DNA of 33,577 nucleotides from Synechococcus sp. AG-679-C18 (GCA_003210755.1 QCUL01000028.1:1-33577), one strand, 5' to 3'; shown: positions 1 to 8,789, numbered from the stretch's first letter. Notes: generated by a model not told the origin, from the letters alone. Numbers and translations are program-made.

Positions 1-378
1 TATTCTTGCAGTGATTGACGTCTCTTTTCTAGTTTCTTGTCTCTGCTGTTGATGTTGACGTCAGTCATTCTTTTCTCCCAGCTTGAAGGAATTGAGTAGT
101 TTCTTTGCAGATGCTTATAAATTGATCGATTGCGGACTGTAAGGTTTACATGGCGAGCCATCAACAGCTTAAACAATCTGCTGATATTAGCTTGCTTCGA
201 TTCTGCCTTTTCATTGTTCGCCTTGTGTGCAGGTCAATGGCAATTGTCTGGTTAGAGCTTCTTCCTCAGATGACCTTTCTTAAGTTCAAACCTTTGCTAA
301 AGATCATGCAAGTCATACTTGAAACAACCAATACTGTTCGGATCGAGATTGGATCATTTTTATTTTTGGGTATGGATC

Positions 379-478
379 GCTACAAACAAAATGAAGGAGA
401 TAAAGGATTCTTGCCCCAGTAGCGTCGAGCTGCTTACGAAAGGGAGATTGAGAGCGGCCTGAGAAACCGCTCTTTTTT
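379..478 (+). ncRNA. candidate sRNA ending in a strong terminator
   Basis: A promoter-like pair, TTGGAT at 349-354 and TATGGA at 371-376 with 16-nt spacing, would start a transcript near 383. The transcript would end at the terminator at 451-478, giving about 95 nt. The body is purine-rich, and a second hairpin is possible between GCTGC near 429-433 and GCGGC at 454-458, competing with the terminator stem. The size suits a cyanobacterial regulatory RNA, possibly of the Yfr2 class, but I could not confirm the family from sequence memory. The promoter match is modest, so the 5' end is uncertain. Confidence 0.4.
451..478 (+). terminator. intrinsic terminator
   Basis: AGAGCGG at 451-457 pairs perfectly with CCGCTCT at 467-473 across a 9-nt loop, followed by a six-T run. 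No protein gene lies upstream for it to serve, which supports a small RNA transcript. Confidence 0.75.
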
Positions 479-795
479 ATGTTGACATGAGATAGGACCT
501 GTTTGCTGAATAGGTTTGAAGTATCTAAGCATGTTTGTTCTGTTGCGTTCAGTTTCTTTGTATTGGGTTTTTAACTGATGAGAGCAGTGACTGCGATTCA
601 TGCAGTGCTCAAAGCTCTCGTGCTGAATGGTTCCGTCAATGTGCTATTTCAGTGATTATTTCTCCGAGCCAGTTTCATTGCTGTCGTAGGAACTTGAAAG
701 GAGTATTTGGTTTGCTTGGGCCTGCTAGTCAAAGATATGCCGACTCGATGGTTGCTGAGAATCACTGCATCAGTCGCTTCTTGTCATTGATTTGA

Positions 796-826
796 TTGCC
801 GCAAGCTTCCGTCAGCGTTCTATAAA
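796..826 (+). promoter_or_regulatory. probable promoter of first Yfr1-like sRNA
   Basis: TTGCCG at 796-801 and TATAAA at 821-826 with 19-nt spacing. The -10 element is strong and places the transcription start at about 831-834, exactly where the conserved sRNA unit begins. Confidence 0.55.
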
Positions 827-830
827 TGGG

Positions 831-898
831 GAAGCCAACTCCTCACAAGGTTTGGCTCCTCACACACCCCAAAGAAGGCTTCCTCGCCTTCTTTTTTT
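831..898 (+). ncRNA. Yfr1-like small RNA, copy 1
   Basis: A compact unit with three parts. The 5' hairpin pairs AGCCAA (833-838) with TTGGCT, and its loop reads CTCCTCACAAGG. A single-stranded linker carries CTCCTCACACACC. The 3' terminator hairpin AAGAAGGC / GCCTTCTT ends in seven Ts (892-898). The hairpin, CTCCTCACAC linker and terminator hairpin together form the known architecture of the cyanobacterial sRNA Yfr1, whose invariant single-stranded core is ACTCCTCACAC. Here the core is present almost twice, once in the loop and once in the linker, which differs from the Yfr1 I know. In Prochlorococcus, Yfr1 acts on porin mRNAs. The canonical gene lies near trxA/guaB, so this copy is probably a paralogue or a Yfr1-derived family. 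A second copy at 1576-1642 matches at 64 of 67 positions. Confidence 0.75.
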
Positions 899-962
899 AT
901 GTCTTGCCTGGACCTGCTCGGTTCAGCGCTTTCTCATCGCAGTGCTATGTGTCGAGGTAATG

Positions 963-986
963 AAGGCGAGAGGGCTCGCCTTTTTT
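963..986 (+). terminator. intrinsic terminator
   Basis: AAGGCGAG (963-970) pairs perfectly with CTCGCCTT (975-982) around a 4-nt loop and runs into six Ts. It lies only about 65 nt beyond the end of the first Yfr1-like unit. It may be a back-up terminator for that unit or the end of a separate short RNA starting near 900. Confidence 0.65.
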
Positions 987-1108
987 CATGCCATATGGCC
1001 AAACCTCCCGGCATAATCCATTTCTCGCGATTGAGAAGCCCGCGCGAGGTTGAGGGACTTTGACCTTTTTTATACAGCAATCGGAATCCCTGAACGTTAT
1101 GTTTTTAA

Positions 1109-1186
1109 AGTCCCGTCCAAGGCCAGGACTGCCCTCACAGGAAGACCTGTTGGGGCTTGCCTGACATCGGGTGTCAGATGGGCAAG
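1109..1186. ncRNA. structured RNA candidate with three consecutive hairpins
   Basis: Three hairpins follow each other almost without gaps. AGTCC (1109-1113) pairs with GGACT (1126-1130). GCCC plus ACAGG (1131-1134, 1137-1141) pair with CCTGT plus GGGC (1146-1150, 1153-1156) around an AAGA loop. CTTGC and CTGACA (1156-1166) pair with TGTCAG and GCAAG (1172-1177, 1182-1186). No long protein frame explains it. I found no match to the signatures of SRP RNA, RNase P RNA or the tmRNA tag. The strand is undetermined because the stems fold on both. A T-run with a weak GAGC/GCTC stem follows at about 1217-1246 on the plus strand. Confidence 0.4.
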
Positions 1187-1411
1187 ACGGAGATACCGGA
1201 AAGTCATACAAACGTTTGAGCCAAGACTATTTCTGCTCGTTTTTTACAGAGTTATTCACTTTAATTCATCTTTTTATTCATGCCATGAATAGGTTTATTT
1301 GGAATCGTTTTTCGTTTGCCTATCAATAATAATAACTCTAATCTAGCTCTTCAATATCTGCTCTCTTTTGAGATCATGCATTTGATTTGATTTGAGATTT
1401 TGTTTCTGTGT

Positions 1412-1452
1412 TTTTGATTGCCATGATGAAGCTATCATCATGGCAATCAAAA
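1412..1452. repeat. perfect 18-bp inverted repeat
   Basis: The 18 bases at 1412-1429 are the exact reverse complement of 1435-1452, separated by a 5-nt loop. The arms start with TTTT and end with AAAA, so the Ts are 5' and the As 3' of the stem. That is the reverse of the terminator layout, so it is unlikely to be an ordinary intrinsic terminator on either strand. It could be a protein-binding dyad, a cruciform, or a very stable RNA hairpin. Confidence 0.8.
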
Positions 1453-1540
1453 TGCCATAATCCGGATTTCCTGTTTTTGAAGATTGGATTATTTTCAAAA
1501 CGTTGAAAACTTTACGATTAAATCAGTACGTATCAGTTGG

Positions 1541-1570
1541 TTGACCGATTGGCATTGTTTCCTTAATGAT
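1541..1570 (+). promoter_or_regulatory. probable promoter of second Yfr1-like sRNA
   Basis: TTGACC at 1541-1546 and AATGAT at 1565-1570 with 18-nt spacing predict a start at about 1576-1577, matching the 5' boundary of the conserved unit. Its hexamers and flanks differ from those of the first copy, so the two copies may be regulated separately. Confidence 0.5.
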
Positions 1571-1575
1571 AGGAA

Positions 1576-1642
1576 AAGCCATCTCCTCACAAGATTTGGC
1601 TCCTCACACCCCCCAAAGAAGGCTTCCTCGCCTTCTTTTTTT
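1576..1642 (+). ncRNA. Yfr1-like small RNA, copy 2
   Basis: This is the second unit of the pair and differs from 832-898 at only three positions: one at the base of the hairpin loop, one at the loop exit and one in the linker. The 5' stem AGCCA/TGGCT, the loop motif CTCCTCACA, the linker motif CTCCTCACAC and the AAGAAGGC/GCCTTCTT terminator with seven Ts are all kept. The flanking DNA is unrelated to that of copy 1, so conservation stops at the RNA boundaries. That is good evidence that the RNA itself is the selected unit. The family assignment rests on the Yfr1 core motif and layout. Confidence 0.75.
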
Positions 1643-1989
1643 GTGCCTTATCGTTTTGTCAAATCGTTGTGCCACCGCATTAAGACTGTTGTTTGTACGA
1701 GTCACTGAGGGTTTCCATACCATTAGAAAAACAGATTCAAATCAGCCTTGCAGCGCTGTAAAAGCTCCTTTGATGCCTGAGATTCCACGCGGCCCCCACT
1801 TGCTTTCGGGTGATCATCTATGGGACCTTCCATCCAGAGGGCAGCACTCTGCGATGGTTCCATTTCTTTTAGAGGTGCCAGGGGTGCAACATTGATCCTT
1901 CATAAGAATCAAATCAGCATCATCCTTTCTGATCTCTTTCGATGTTGTGGGAGTGCACCTGCCTTGATTGGTCAATTTGAAAGAAACGC

Positions 1990-2649
1990 ATGATCGGTTG
2001 GCTTCATGGCGAGCGCATCGAACACTGGAGTCAGGGTGGCCGTCAGGGGTTGGTTATCGCCTGCGCTGGAGTGGGTTATGAAGTCCAACTTGCTTCCAGA
2101 TACTTACAACCTCTCTCCATAGAAACGATCTGCACCCTCTGGATTCATCAGGTTCAGAGGGATGATGGATCGAGTTTGTTTGGTTTCCCTGATCGCAGAG
2201 AGCGAGACTTATTCCGCGTTTTGATCGGTGTGAACGGTGTTGGCCCTCAGATGGCTCTGGCTTTGTTGGAGTGTTGTAGAGCTGAGGAGTTGATCGAAGC
2301 GATTATTGATGGTGATCTACGCCGTCTGACTCAGGCTCAGGGTGTTGGGAAACGAACAGCGGAACGTCTTGCGGTGGAACTACGTGATCGCCTGGGTGCT
2401 TGGAGTACGCAGCCGGAGAGTGATGGCTCTGGACTGTCGCTTGTTGATAGGAGTGATCTCAAAGAGCTGCCGATTCAACCTGATCCGCTACGAGACTTAC
2501 AGCTCACTCTTGGTGCACTGGGTTATGAGGATTTGGAGATCCGTCGAGCGATGCGTGCTGTCGCCGCAGGAGGAGAAGTCCCTCCATCAGATGATGGAGA
2601 TGCTTGGCTTCGCTCCAGTTTGCAGTGGTTAAACCGCCCTTCGTCGTAA
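1990..2649 (+). CDS. ruvA: Holliday junction branch migration protein RuvA
   Basis: RuvA binds four-way DNA junctions as a tetramer and loads the RuvB motor during recombinational repair. The protein starts with the typical MIGWLHGE, an N-terminal OB domain (residues 1-65). Two helix-hairpin-helix motifs follow: [14 protein letters not shown] near 80-93 and [14 protein letters not shown] near 118-131. A flexible linker leads to the small C-terminal RuvB-binding domain (about 165-219). Its length, 219 residues, is slightly above the usual 200. It is the first gene after the long non-coding region and is followed by rpsO after 56 nt. The start is clear because the MIG motif is the family N-terminus. 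Confidence 0.96.
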   Translation: MIGWLHGERIEHWSQGGRQGLVIACAGVGYEVQLASRYLQPLSIETICTLWIHQVQRDDGSSLFGFPDRRERDLFRVLIGVNGVGPQMALALLECCRAEELIEAIIDGDLRRLTQAQGVGKRTAERLAVELRDRLGAWSTQPESDGSGLSLVDRSDLKELPIQPDPLRDLQLTLGALGYEDLEIRRAMRAVAAGGEVPPSDDGDAWLRSSLQWLNRPSS

Positions 2650-2705
2650 TCGTGCAGACGAAGAGGTAAATTAGTTCTTTGCACTGGAAGGGCTGGACGC
2701 CTCGC

Positions 2706-2975
2706 ATGTCGCTCGATACCACCGAAAAGCAACAACTCATCAACAGCCACCAAACCCATGCCACCGATACCGGATCGGCAGAGGTTCAGGTCGCCATGCT
2801 GAGTGAGCGCATCTCGAAGCTCAGCAGCCATCTTCAACAGAACATTCACGACTATTCGTCTCGCCAAGGTCTGTTGAAAATGATTGGTCGTCGCAAGCGC
2901 TTGCTTGGTTATGTGCGTGGTAAAAGCGAACAGCGCTATAGCGATCTGATTTCTAAGCTTGGAATACGCGGCTAA
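2706..2975 (+). CDS. rpsO: 30S ribosomal protein S15
   Basis: Small-subunit primary binding protein that contacts the 16S rRNA central domain. The 89-residue product has the family start [12 protein letters not shown] and the conserved [11 protein letters not shown] segment, then the [19 protein letters not shown] core that binds 16S helices 20-22, and ends near [10 protein letters not shown] longer frame from 2679 adds nine residues that do not match the family, so the ATG at 2706 is chosen. It sits between ruvA and the PAM68 gene in the same direction, probably in one transcript. Confidence 0.97.
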   Translation: MSLDTTEKQQLINSHQTHATDTGSAEVQVAMLSERISKLSSHLQQNIHDYSSRQGLLKMIGRRKRLLGYVRGKSEQRYSDLISKLGIRG

Positions 2976-3002
2976 GAAAGCCGTACCTGACTTCAAAATT
3001 CC

Positions 3003-3413
3003 ATGGCTGATCGACGCAATTCTCTGCCCTTCGAGCCGCGTCGGTCAGTTGAAACTGCGAAATCAAAATCCGAGCGAGCTGCTTCAAAGTCAAAAAGTAG
3101 TCAAGCTATTCCCAAGTCAGTTGCCAATCGAATGGCACGTCGAGTTGCTATTGCAACCGGCATTCCATCGGTCATGGGCATGGGTGTTTTCGTAGGAAGC
3201 TATTTTCTGGTTTCACGCCAGATCATGGACGTACCTCCTGGAATCACTTTGCTGGGTTCTGGAGGTTTCTTTTTGTTGGGCCTTGGAGGTCTCAGTTATG
3301 GCGTTCTATCTGCTAGCTGGGAACAAAATGCGGGAACTTTCCTCGGACTCGAGCACATCAAGCCGAATATTCAGAGGATGCGCGAATCGATTCGTGCGCA
3401 AAAACAGAATTAA
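3003..3413 (+). CDS. PAM68-family photosystem II assembly protein (DUF3464)
   Basis: A 136-residue membrane protein of the cyanobacterial and chloroplast PAM68 family, which helps early photosystem II assembly, probably during insertion of CP47. The first 45 residues are basic and rich in Ser/Lys. Two membrane segments follow, about 48-70 and 81-103, joined by a short DVPPG turn. The C-terminal tail contains the conserved SASWEQNAGTFLGLEHIKPN stretch typical of the family. It follows rpsO after 27 nt and ends 26 nt before the convergent dnaE stop. Only a small CTTCT/AGAAG hairpin (about 3436-3450) lies between them. Confidence 0.88.
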   Translation: MADRRNSLPFEPRRSVETAKSKSERAASKSKSSQAIPKSVANRMARRVAIATGIPSVMGMGVFVGSYFLVSRQIMDVPPGITLLGSGGFFLLGLGGLSYGVLSASWEQNAGTFLGLEHIKPNIQRMRESIRAQKQN

Positions 3414-3439
3414 GCCCATGATGTTGTGACAGTTTTCTT

Positions 3440-6400
3440 CTAATTGAGAAGAGGTTCACTGCATTTTACGTTGAAGCTTCGCTCCTCTAAATGAAGAGCT
3501 GCTGCAGAAGCATCACGTACACAAAACTGAGGCCCTAGGCGAACGTATCGAATCGAGCTTCCCTGGCGGACTGCCGCGACAACGGGTACTCGGACTCCCA
3601 ATTCCTCCTGATCAGGGCGATAAGCCTGTAAACATTCACGCAGTTTGTGCTGCACTGCTACGTCGCTGGCCTGTTCAGAGTCAAGTTCCACCATCAGTAA
3701 GCGCAAATCATCGATGGCCCGACAGTCATCAACAATCAATTGGACCCTTTCGTCGCGGCGATCGACAGCTGCCCAGACAAGAAGGCGGGCTTCAGCCATG
3801 AGGTGATCAGCCAAGCGCGAATAACTTTTTGGAAAAACCACCGCTTCGCAGGATCCAGTTAAGTCTTCGAGGGTTAAAACGGCCATACGATCGCCCTTTC
3901 GAGTGGTGACCTGACGCATCTCACTAATCATGGCGATTGCGCTTACTTTTGATTTATCGGCTTGCTCATCAAGGCTGCCGAGTCCAATCGGTGCCAATAG
4001 CTTCGCTGGTGGTGTGAGTTGTTTTAGAGGATGGTCGGAGAGATAAAACCCAACAAGATCTTTCTCTAGCCGTAGTTTTTCAGTTGGATGGTAATCCTTC
4101 ACCGGAGCAGCCTTCGGCGCCAGACTGAGATCTGTTCCAGAACCACCATCATCGCTATCACTGGGAGCTGCCATCAGATCAAACAAATTGCCCTGACCAC
4201 TGGCTCGATCTTTTGCGCGTGAGGTTGCCCAGTCAAGAAGAAGATCCAAATCAGCCATCAATTGAGCTCGATTAGCGTTGGGCTCAAGAGCATCCATTGC
4301 TCCGCAATGAATCAGTGATTCCATGCTTCTGCGATTTAGAACAGAAGAAGGAAGGCGATCACAGAGATCAGCCAGAGATTCAAAAGAACCTTCTGCGTGC
4401 CTCGAAGTGATGACTGCACGGATCGCTCCGTCTCCGAGGTTCCGAACAGCGGACAAACCGAACAGGATTCGATCACCTTTTGGAGTGAAATCAATGCCAG
4501 ATGCATTGATATCGGGGGGCATGACTTCAATCCCCATTGCATTGCAATTGGAGATGTAGCGCTGCACTTTGTCGCTGGCTCCAGCATTCACCGTGAGCAA
4601 GGCGGCCATATAGGCCACTGGATAATGTGCTTTTAGGTAAGCGGTTTGATAAGTAACAGCTCCATAGGCAGTGGAATGGCTTTTGTTGAAGCAATATTCA
4701 GCGAATAAAACCATTTGATCAAATAATTCGTCAGCCACTTTTTTGTCGACACCTCGATCAGAAGCACCCTTGACGAAAATTCCTCGATGTTTCTGCATTT
4801 CTGACACTTTTTTCTTACCCATTGCGCGCCGAAGTAAATCGGCTTCTCCAAGGGAATATCCAGCCATATCTTGAGCTATTTTCATGATCTGTTCCTGATA
4901 AACCATGATCCCGTAAGTCTCTTTCAGGATTGGCTCAATCGAATGATGAGCAAAGTCAATCGCTTCACGACCATGCTTACGGTTAATAAATTTAGGAATC
5001 AATCCTGCATCGAGCGGACCTGGTCGATAGAGCGCCAAAATGGAGGAGATATCTTCTAAAGAAGAGGGTTTTAGATCACGAACGATTTGACGCATCCCTG
5101 TTGATTCAAGCTGAAAAATCCCTTCAAGATCTCCTCGAGCCAGGAGGGCAAATGTTTCAGGGTCTTCCGGAGGCAGTTTGTCTGGATCAACCCGTTCTCC
5201 GATACTGGCAGCCACAAGCTCCAGAGTTTTATCGATCATTGTGAGATTTTTAAGGCCAAGGAAATCCATCTTCAGGAGTCCCATGGACTCCACATCTTCC
5301 ATGAAGTATTGAGTGATTACTTGTCCATCATTGTTTCTCTGAAGAGGAACCAGTTCATCCAATGGGTTTGCTGCAATGACAACTCCAGCTGCATGAACTC
5401 CATACGTTTTGTTGGTTCCTTCAATCCGCATCGCCATATCGACCCAGCGCTTTACTACAGGATCTTTTTTGTATTTTTCGCGAAATTCAGGATTTGGAGA
5501 TTCATCGCCAATCATCGCTGCCAGCTTGGCTGGCTTGCCGCGAACAACCGGAATCAACTTTGCTAAGCGATCTGCATCTCCATAAGGAATATCGAGCACT
5601 CGTGCCACATCTTTTAGAACCGCTTTAGAGGTCATGCGGTTGAACGTGATAATTTGCGCCACCTTGTCTGCGCCATAGCGACGAGTGACGTAATCAATCA
5701 CTTCACTACGACGTTCAATACAGAAATCGGTATCAATATCAGGCATTGACTTTCGTTCTGGATTCAGGAATCGTTCGAACAGCAGGCCATTGCTAACTGG
5801 ATCGATATTGGTAATTCCAAGGGCATAGGCAACAAGTGATCCAGCAGCCGAGCCCCGCCCTGGACCAACGGGAATTCCTTGTTCTCGTGCAAAACGAATG
5901 TAATCCCACACCACTAGAAAATAGGTTGGGAATCCCATCTGCTCCATGATTTTCAATTCATGAGAAAGACGTTCTCCGTAGTTTGTATCAATTTCTGTTT
6001 CGGAATCAATTCCCAAACGATTGCGCAGACCCTGCTCAGTGACCTCCTTTAAATAACTCACAGGAGTGTGTTCTTCAGGAATTGGGAAACGAGGCATTTG
6101 ATATCTGCCAAGAATGTCGTAATCCTCTACCTTCTCTGCAACTTGAACGGTGTTACTAATTGCTGCTAACACCACATCTGGTTCAAGGTGATCAGCAAAA
6201 AGGTGTCTCATCTCCTCCTCACTTTTAAGGTATTCGGTGCCGGTATAGCGCAACCTCTTCTCATCGCTGATCAGCTTGCCTGTCAGGACACAGAGCAGGG
6301 CGTCATGGGCTTCTACATCGTTGCGAGTGAGGTAATGAGCATCATTGGTAGCAATCACTCGAATCCCAAGTTCCTTGGCGATCCGAACAATTTCAACATT

Positions 6401-6964
6401 AACAATCCGATCTTCAGGTGATCCGTGATCCTGTATTTCTAAATAAAAGTCATCGCCGAACGTTTGCTGATACCACAGGGCTACATCTCTTGCTACATCA
6501 TTGCGTCCACGCATGATTGCTTGAGGAATTTCACCACCAAGACAGGCGGTGGCCACAATTAGGCCTTCGCCGTATTGCTTGAGTAGCTGTTTATCAACGC
6601 AGGCTCGGGAAAAAATCCCTCTTCCACGCATTCCACGCAGATGACTAATGCTAGTGAGCTTCACTAAGTTTCGATAACCAGTAGCATTCTTTGCCAGAAC
6701 TACAAGATGATATCGGCGTTCTTTTTTAGGTTGTGGGTCATCAATCGATCCATTGATGACATACATTTCATTGCCAATAATTGGTTTTATCCCTGCTTTT
6801 TTACATAATTTCAGGAGTTCAACGGCTCCGTACATCACTCCGTGATCCGTGAGCGCTAGCGCTGGCATGCCTAAGTCCTTTGCACGCTCCACCATTTGGG
6901 GGAGCTGGGATGCTCCGTCCAGAAGGCTGTAGTCGCTGTGGTTATGAAGAGGAACAAATGCCAT
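3440..6964 (-). CDS. dnaE: DNA polymerase III alpha subunit
   Basis: Catalytic subunit of the replicative polymerase, 1174 residues, a full-length DnaE1-type protein. The N-terminal PHP domain starts with [15 protein letters not shown]. The polymerase core includes [10 protein letters not shown] (367-376) and the catalytic PDIDTDF (408-414, with Asp409 and Asp411), plus the third Asp in KMDF (567). A helix-hairpin-helix region and an OB domain (about 985-1065) follow. The split-intein site used in many freshwater cyanobacteria, between EY and CFN, is uninterrupted here (EYCFN at 756-760), so this is an intact gene. It is the last gene of the minus-strand cluster and lies 78 nt after gatA, with a hairpin between. 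Confidence 0.97.
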   Translation of the reverse strand: MAFVPLHNHSDYSLLDGASQLPQMVERAKDLGMPALALTDHGVMYGAVELLKLCKKAGIKPIIGNEMYVINGSIDDPQPKKERRYHLVVLAKNATGYRNLVKLTSISHLRGMRGRGIFSRACVDKQLLKQYGEGLIVATACLGGEIPQAIMRGRNDVARDVALWYQQTFGDDFYLEIQDHGSPEDRIVNVEIVRIAKELGIRVIATNDAHYLTRNDVEAHDALLCVLTGKLISDEKRLRYTGTEYLKSEEEMRHLFADHLEPDVVLAAISNTVQVAEKVEDYDILGRYQMPRFPIPEEHTPVSYLKEVTEQGLRNRLGIDSETEIDTNYGERLSHELKIMEQMGFPTYFLVVWDYIRFAREQGIPVGPGRGSAAGSLVAYALGITNIDPVSNGLLFERFLNPERKSMPDIDTDFCIERRSEVIDYVTRRYGADKVAQIITFNRMTSKAVLKDVARVLDIPYGDADRLAKLIPVVRGKPAKLAAMIGDESPNPEFREKYKKDPVVKRWVDMAMRIEGTNKTYGVHAAGVVIAANPLDELVPLQRNNDGQVITQYFMEDVESMGLLKMDFLGLKNLTMIDKTLELVAASIGERVDPDKLPPEDPETFALLARGDLEGIFQLESTGMRQIVRDLKPSSLEDISSILALYRPGPLDAGLIPKFINRKHGREAIDFAHHSIEPILKETYGIMVYQEQIMKIAQDMAGYSLGEADLLRRAMGKKKVSEMQKHRGIFVKGASDRGVDKKVADELFDQMVLFAEYCFNKSHSTAYGAVTYQTAYLKAHYPVAYMAALLTVNAGASDKVQRYISNCNAMGIEVMPPDINASGIDFTPKGDRILFGLSAVRNLGDGAIRAVITSRHAEGSFESLADLCDRLPSSVLNRRSMESLIHCGAMDALEPNANRAQLMADLDLLLDWATSRAKDRASGQGNLFDLMAAPSDSDDGGSGTDLSLAPKAAPVKDYHPTEKLRLEKDLVGFYLSDHPLKQLTPPAKLLAPIGLGSLDEQADKSKVSAIAMISEMRQVTTRKGDRMAVLTLEDLTGSCEAVVFPKSYSRLADHLMAEARLLVWAAVDRRDERVQLIVDDCRAIDDLRLLMVELDSEQASDVAVQHKLRECLQAYRPDQEELGVRVPVVAAVRQGSSIRYVRLGPQFCVRDASAAALHLEERSFNVKCSEPLLN

Positions 6965-7005
6965 CCCCTCAGTTTAGGCGCATGCGCAAGATGTGGTGGT
7001 ATCAA

Positions 7006-7030
7006 CCCCTGCAGGCGCTAGATGCAGGGG
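7006..7030 (-). terminator. hairpin between gatA and dnaE
   Basis: CCCCTGCA (7006-7013) pairs perfectly with TGCAGGGG (7023-7030) around a 9-nt loop, just after the gatA stop and before dnaE. There is no T-run, so it may be a weak or factor-dependent terminator, or a stabilising or processing hairpin, rather than a full stop. Confidence 0.45.
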
Positions 7031-7042
7031 CTTGGCTTGAAA

Positions 7043-8506
7043 TCAGGCCGGGATGAAGGCGCCATCGGGACGCGTGGTCATGACGTTTGCAGTCTGCTCG
7101 TACTGATGAGCGACCTGAAGCAGCAGGGGTTCCTCAAGAACATTTCCAATGAGTTGAAGGCCAATCGGTAGCCCGTTGCTGTTGAATCCACAAGGCACAT
7201 TGATGGCAGGCAACCCGGCCAAGTTGGCAGGAATGGTGAGTAGATCAGCTAGGTACATCGCAAGCGGGTCATCTGTATGGGAGCCAGCGGCGAATGCAGT
7301 GGAGGGAGCCGTAGGCGTCAACAACACATCAACGGCGCCAAAGGCCGTTTCAAAGTCTCGACGAATCAACGTTCGAACCTGCTGAGCTTTTCGGTAATAA
7401 GCGTCCACATATCCTGCCGACAGGGCATAGGTGCCAATCAGGATGCGTCTTTGAACTTCGCTACCAAAGCCTTCGGCTCTGCTTCGAGCCGTCATGGCAG
7501 CAAGGCTGGATGCATCGTCAGCACGGAAGCCATACTTCACGCCGTCATATCGGGCCAGGTTGGCCGATGCCTCTGATGGGGCGATGACGTAGTAGGTGGC
7601 GATGCCATCGTTAAATCGAGGACAACTCACATCGACAAGCTCAGCGCCTAAGGACTGCAGGTGGTTGGCAGCTGCAAGGACTGAGGCTTTGACCTGAGGG
7701 TCCAATCCTTCTTGCTCAAAGCACTCTCGAACCATTCCAACCCGGAGCCCACTGACGGATCGCTCAAGAGCATCGAGGTAATTGGGTACAGGTGCTTTCA
7801 GGCAGGTTGAATCTCTCGGATCTTCTCCAGCGATGGCCTGAAGAAGTTCGGCTGCATCGGAAACTGACGTTGCAAAAGGACCGACTTGGTCTAGTGAACT
7901 GGCGAAGGCCACCAGCCCGTAGCGGCTGACTCGGCCATAGGTAGGTTTTAGGCCAACGACACCACAAAAAGAGGCTGGTTGTCGGATGGATCCACCTGTA
8001 TCGGAGCCCAGAGAAGCCATGCATTCACCTGCTGCAACAGCAGCGGCGCTTCCACCAGAGCTTCCTCCAGGTACGAAATCTGTATTCCAGGGATTGGCTG
8101 TAGGTCCAAAAGCGGAGGTTTCGGTGGAGCCGCCCATCGCAAACTCGTCGAGATTGGTTTTCCCAATCAAGACAGCTCCTGAACGCCAGAGACGCCCAGT
8201 CACTGTGGATTCATAAGGCGGAACAAAAGACTTCAGCATCCGACTGGAGCAGGTCGTTCGAATTCCTTTCGTACACAGGTTGTCTTTGATGGCAATCGGC
8301 ACACCAGCCAAAGGTGGGAGTGATTCACCTGCTGCGCGAGCCTCGTCGAGCCGATCTGCATCCGCGCGAGCCCGCTCGGATGTGACCTCTAAAAAGGCAT
8401 GAACACTGGGATCAACTGCCTCAATTCGAGCCAAATGATGATCTGTGAGCTCCCTTACGGATACGTCACCACTTTCAAGTTGCTGACGCCACTCGGCAAT
8501 CGCCAT
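7043..8506 (-). CDS. gatA: Asp-tRNA(Asn)/Glu-tRNA(Gln) amidotransferase subunit A
   Basis: Amidase subunit of the GatCAB complex, which turns Glu-tRNA(Gln) (and possibly Asp-tRNA(Asn)) into the amidated form. It releases ammonia from glutamine for transfer in GatB. The 487 residues show the amidase-signature fold with the catalytic triad Lys74 (PIAIKDN), cis-Ser149 (GGSSGGS) and nucleophile Ser173 ([10 protein letters not shown]). Length is normal. gatB and gatC are not in the window. It lies between the DUF1816 gene and dnaE on the same strand. Confidence 0.96.
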   Translation of the reverse strand: MAIAEWRQQLESGDVSVRELTDHHLARIEAVDPSVHAFLEVTSERARADADRLDEARAAGESLPPLAGVPIAIKDNLCTKGIRTTCSSRMLKSFVPPYESTVTGRLWRSGAVLIGKTNLDEFAMGGSTETSAFGPTANPWNTDFVPGGSSGGSAAAVAAGECMASLGSDTGGSIRQPASFCGVVGLKPTYGRVSRYGLVAFASSLDQVGPFATSVSDAAELLQAIAGEDPRDSTCLKAPVPNYLDALERSVSGLRVGMVRECFEQEGLDPQVKASVLAAANHLQSLGAELVDVSCPRFNDGIATYYVIAPSEASANLARYDGVKYGFRADDASSLAAMTARSRAEGFGSEVQRRILIGTYALSAGYVDAYYRKAQQVRTLIRRDFETAFGAVDVLLTPTAPSTAFAAGSHTDDPLAMYLADLLTIPANLAGLPAINVPCGFNSNGLPIGLQLIGNVLEEPLLLQVAHQYEQTANVMTTRPDGAFIPA

Positions 8507-8543
8507 CTGCAGGATTTAAGTTCCGATCTTGACGCTATCAGCT

Positions 8544-8789
8544 TCAGCCTTGGGCATTGATCGTTAGGGGTTCGGATCGACGACAACGAAGAACCGAATG
8601 ATTCATGGACGATGGTGCCTCTGAGGAGAGATCTTCAAGAAAAGCAGGTAGTACTTTCTCAAGCCCACTCTTGGTTACAAAGGGTCCGAACCAGTAAGTG
8701 ACGTCAGGTCCATGGGTCTGGACCCGAGCCCACCATGCAAATCCGAGACCGTTGGCGAGACTGCGCAGGGGCCTGATCAGGGGGCTCAT
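8544..8789 (-). CDS. DUF1816-family small protein
   Basis: An 81-residue protein with the DUF1816 signature: WWARVQT, then a short turn and DVTYWFGPF, then a helix (KSGLEKVLPAFLEDL). The family is largely restricted to cyanobacteria and its biochemical role is not established. The last 20 residues look variable. It lies between rlmB and gatA on the same strand, 77 nt after rlmB, and is probably in the same transcript. No signal peptide or membrane segment is seen. Confidence 0.75.
   Translation of the reverse strand: MSPLIRPLRSLANGLGFAWWARVQTHGPDVTYWFGPFVTKSGLEKVLPAFLEDLSSEAPSSMNHSVLRCRRSEPLTINAQG

Larger units (their letters stand above)
1..1989. other. long non-coding region, probable small-RNA cluster
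   Basis: Nearly 2 kb, cut by the left edge, with no open frame that resembles a protein. The frames that exist (for example 150-422, 535-795, 1566-1895) have no recognisable domain, and some run through terminator hairpins. Known marine Synechococcus genomes are very compact, so a gap of this size needs an explanation. The stretch holds four hairpins followed by T-runs, a near-identical pair of sRNA-like units, a multi-hairpin element and a perfect dyad, each listed separately. A further possible hairpin pairs 12-22 with 57-67 (11 pairs, one G-U, 34-nt loop) and is followed by a T-rich stretch; it may be the tail of an upstream transcript. A weak hairpin with a T-run also ends near 1072. The 350 bases before ruvA show nothing else clear. 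Confidence 0.7.

Noticed and set aside
150-422. 90-codon plus-strand frame ending just before the terminator at 451
   Set aside because: No recognisable domain, odd residue mix and no clear ribosome-binding site; the candidate sRNA promoter and body overlap its end.
1109-1186. SRP RNA, RNase P RNA or tmRNA
   Set aside because: The conserved signatures of these RNAs (for example the GGAAGG-type SRP loop, the RNase P GAGGAAAGTCC start, a tag frame ending in alanines) are absent.
945-1211. 88-codon minus-strand frame over the three-hairpin element
   Set aside because: No protein-like features, and the stems explain the sequence conservation pattern better.
1566-1895. 109-codon frame sharing APHTPQRRLPRLLFLCL with a frame at 792-1016
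   Set aside because: The shared peptide comes only from the duplicated sRNA unit, including its terminator; a protein would not run through two such hairpins with three silent-looking changes elsewhere.
6205-6225. GTGAGGAG in dnaE (and again near 21470 in acs) as Yfr1-like target sites
   Set aside because: An 8-base match is expected about once in this length by chance, and both lie inside coding sequence far from starts.
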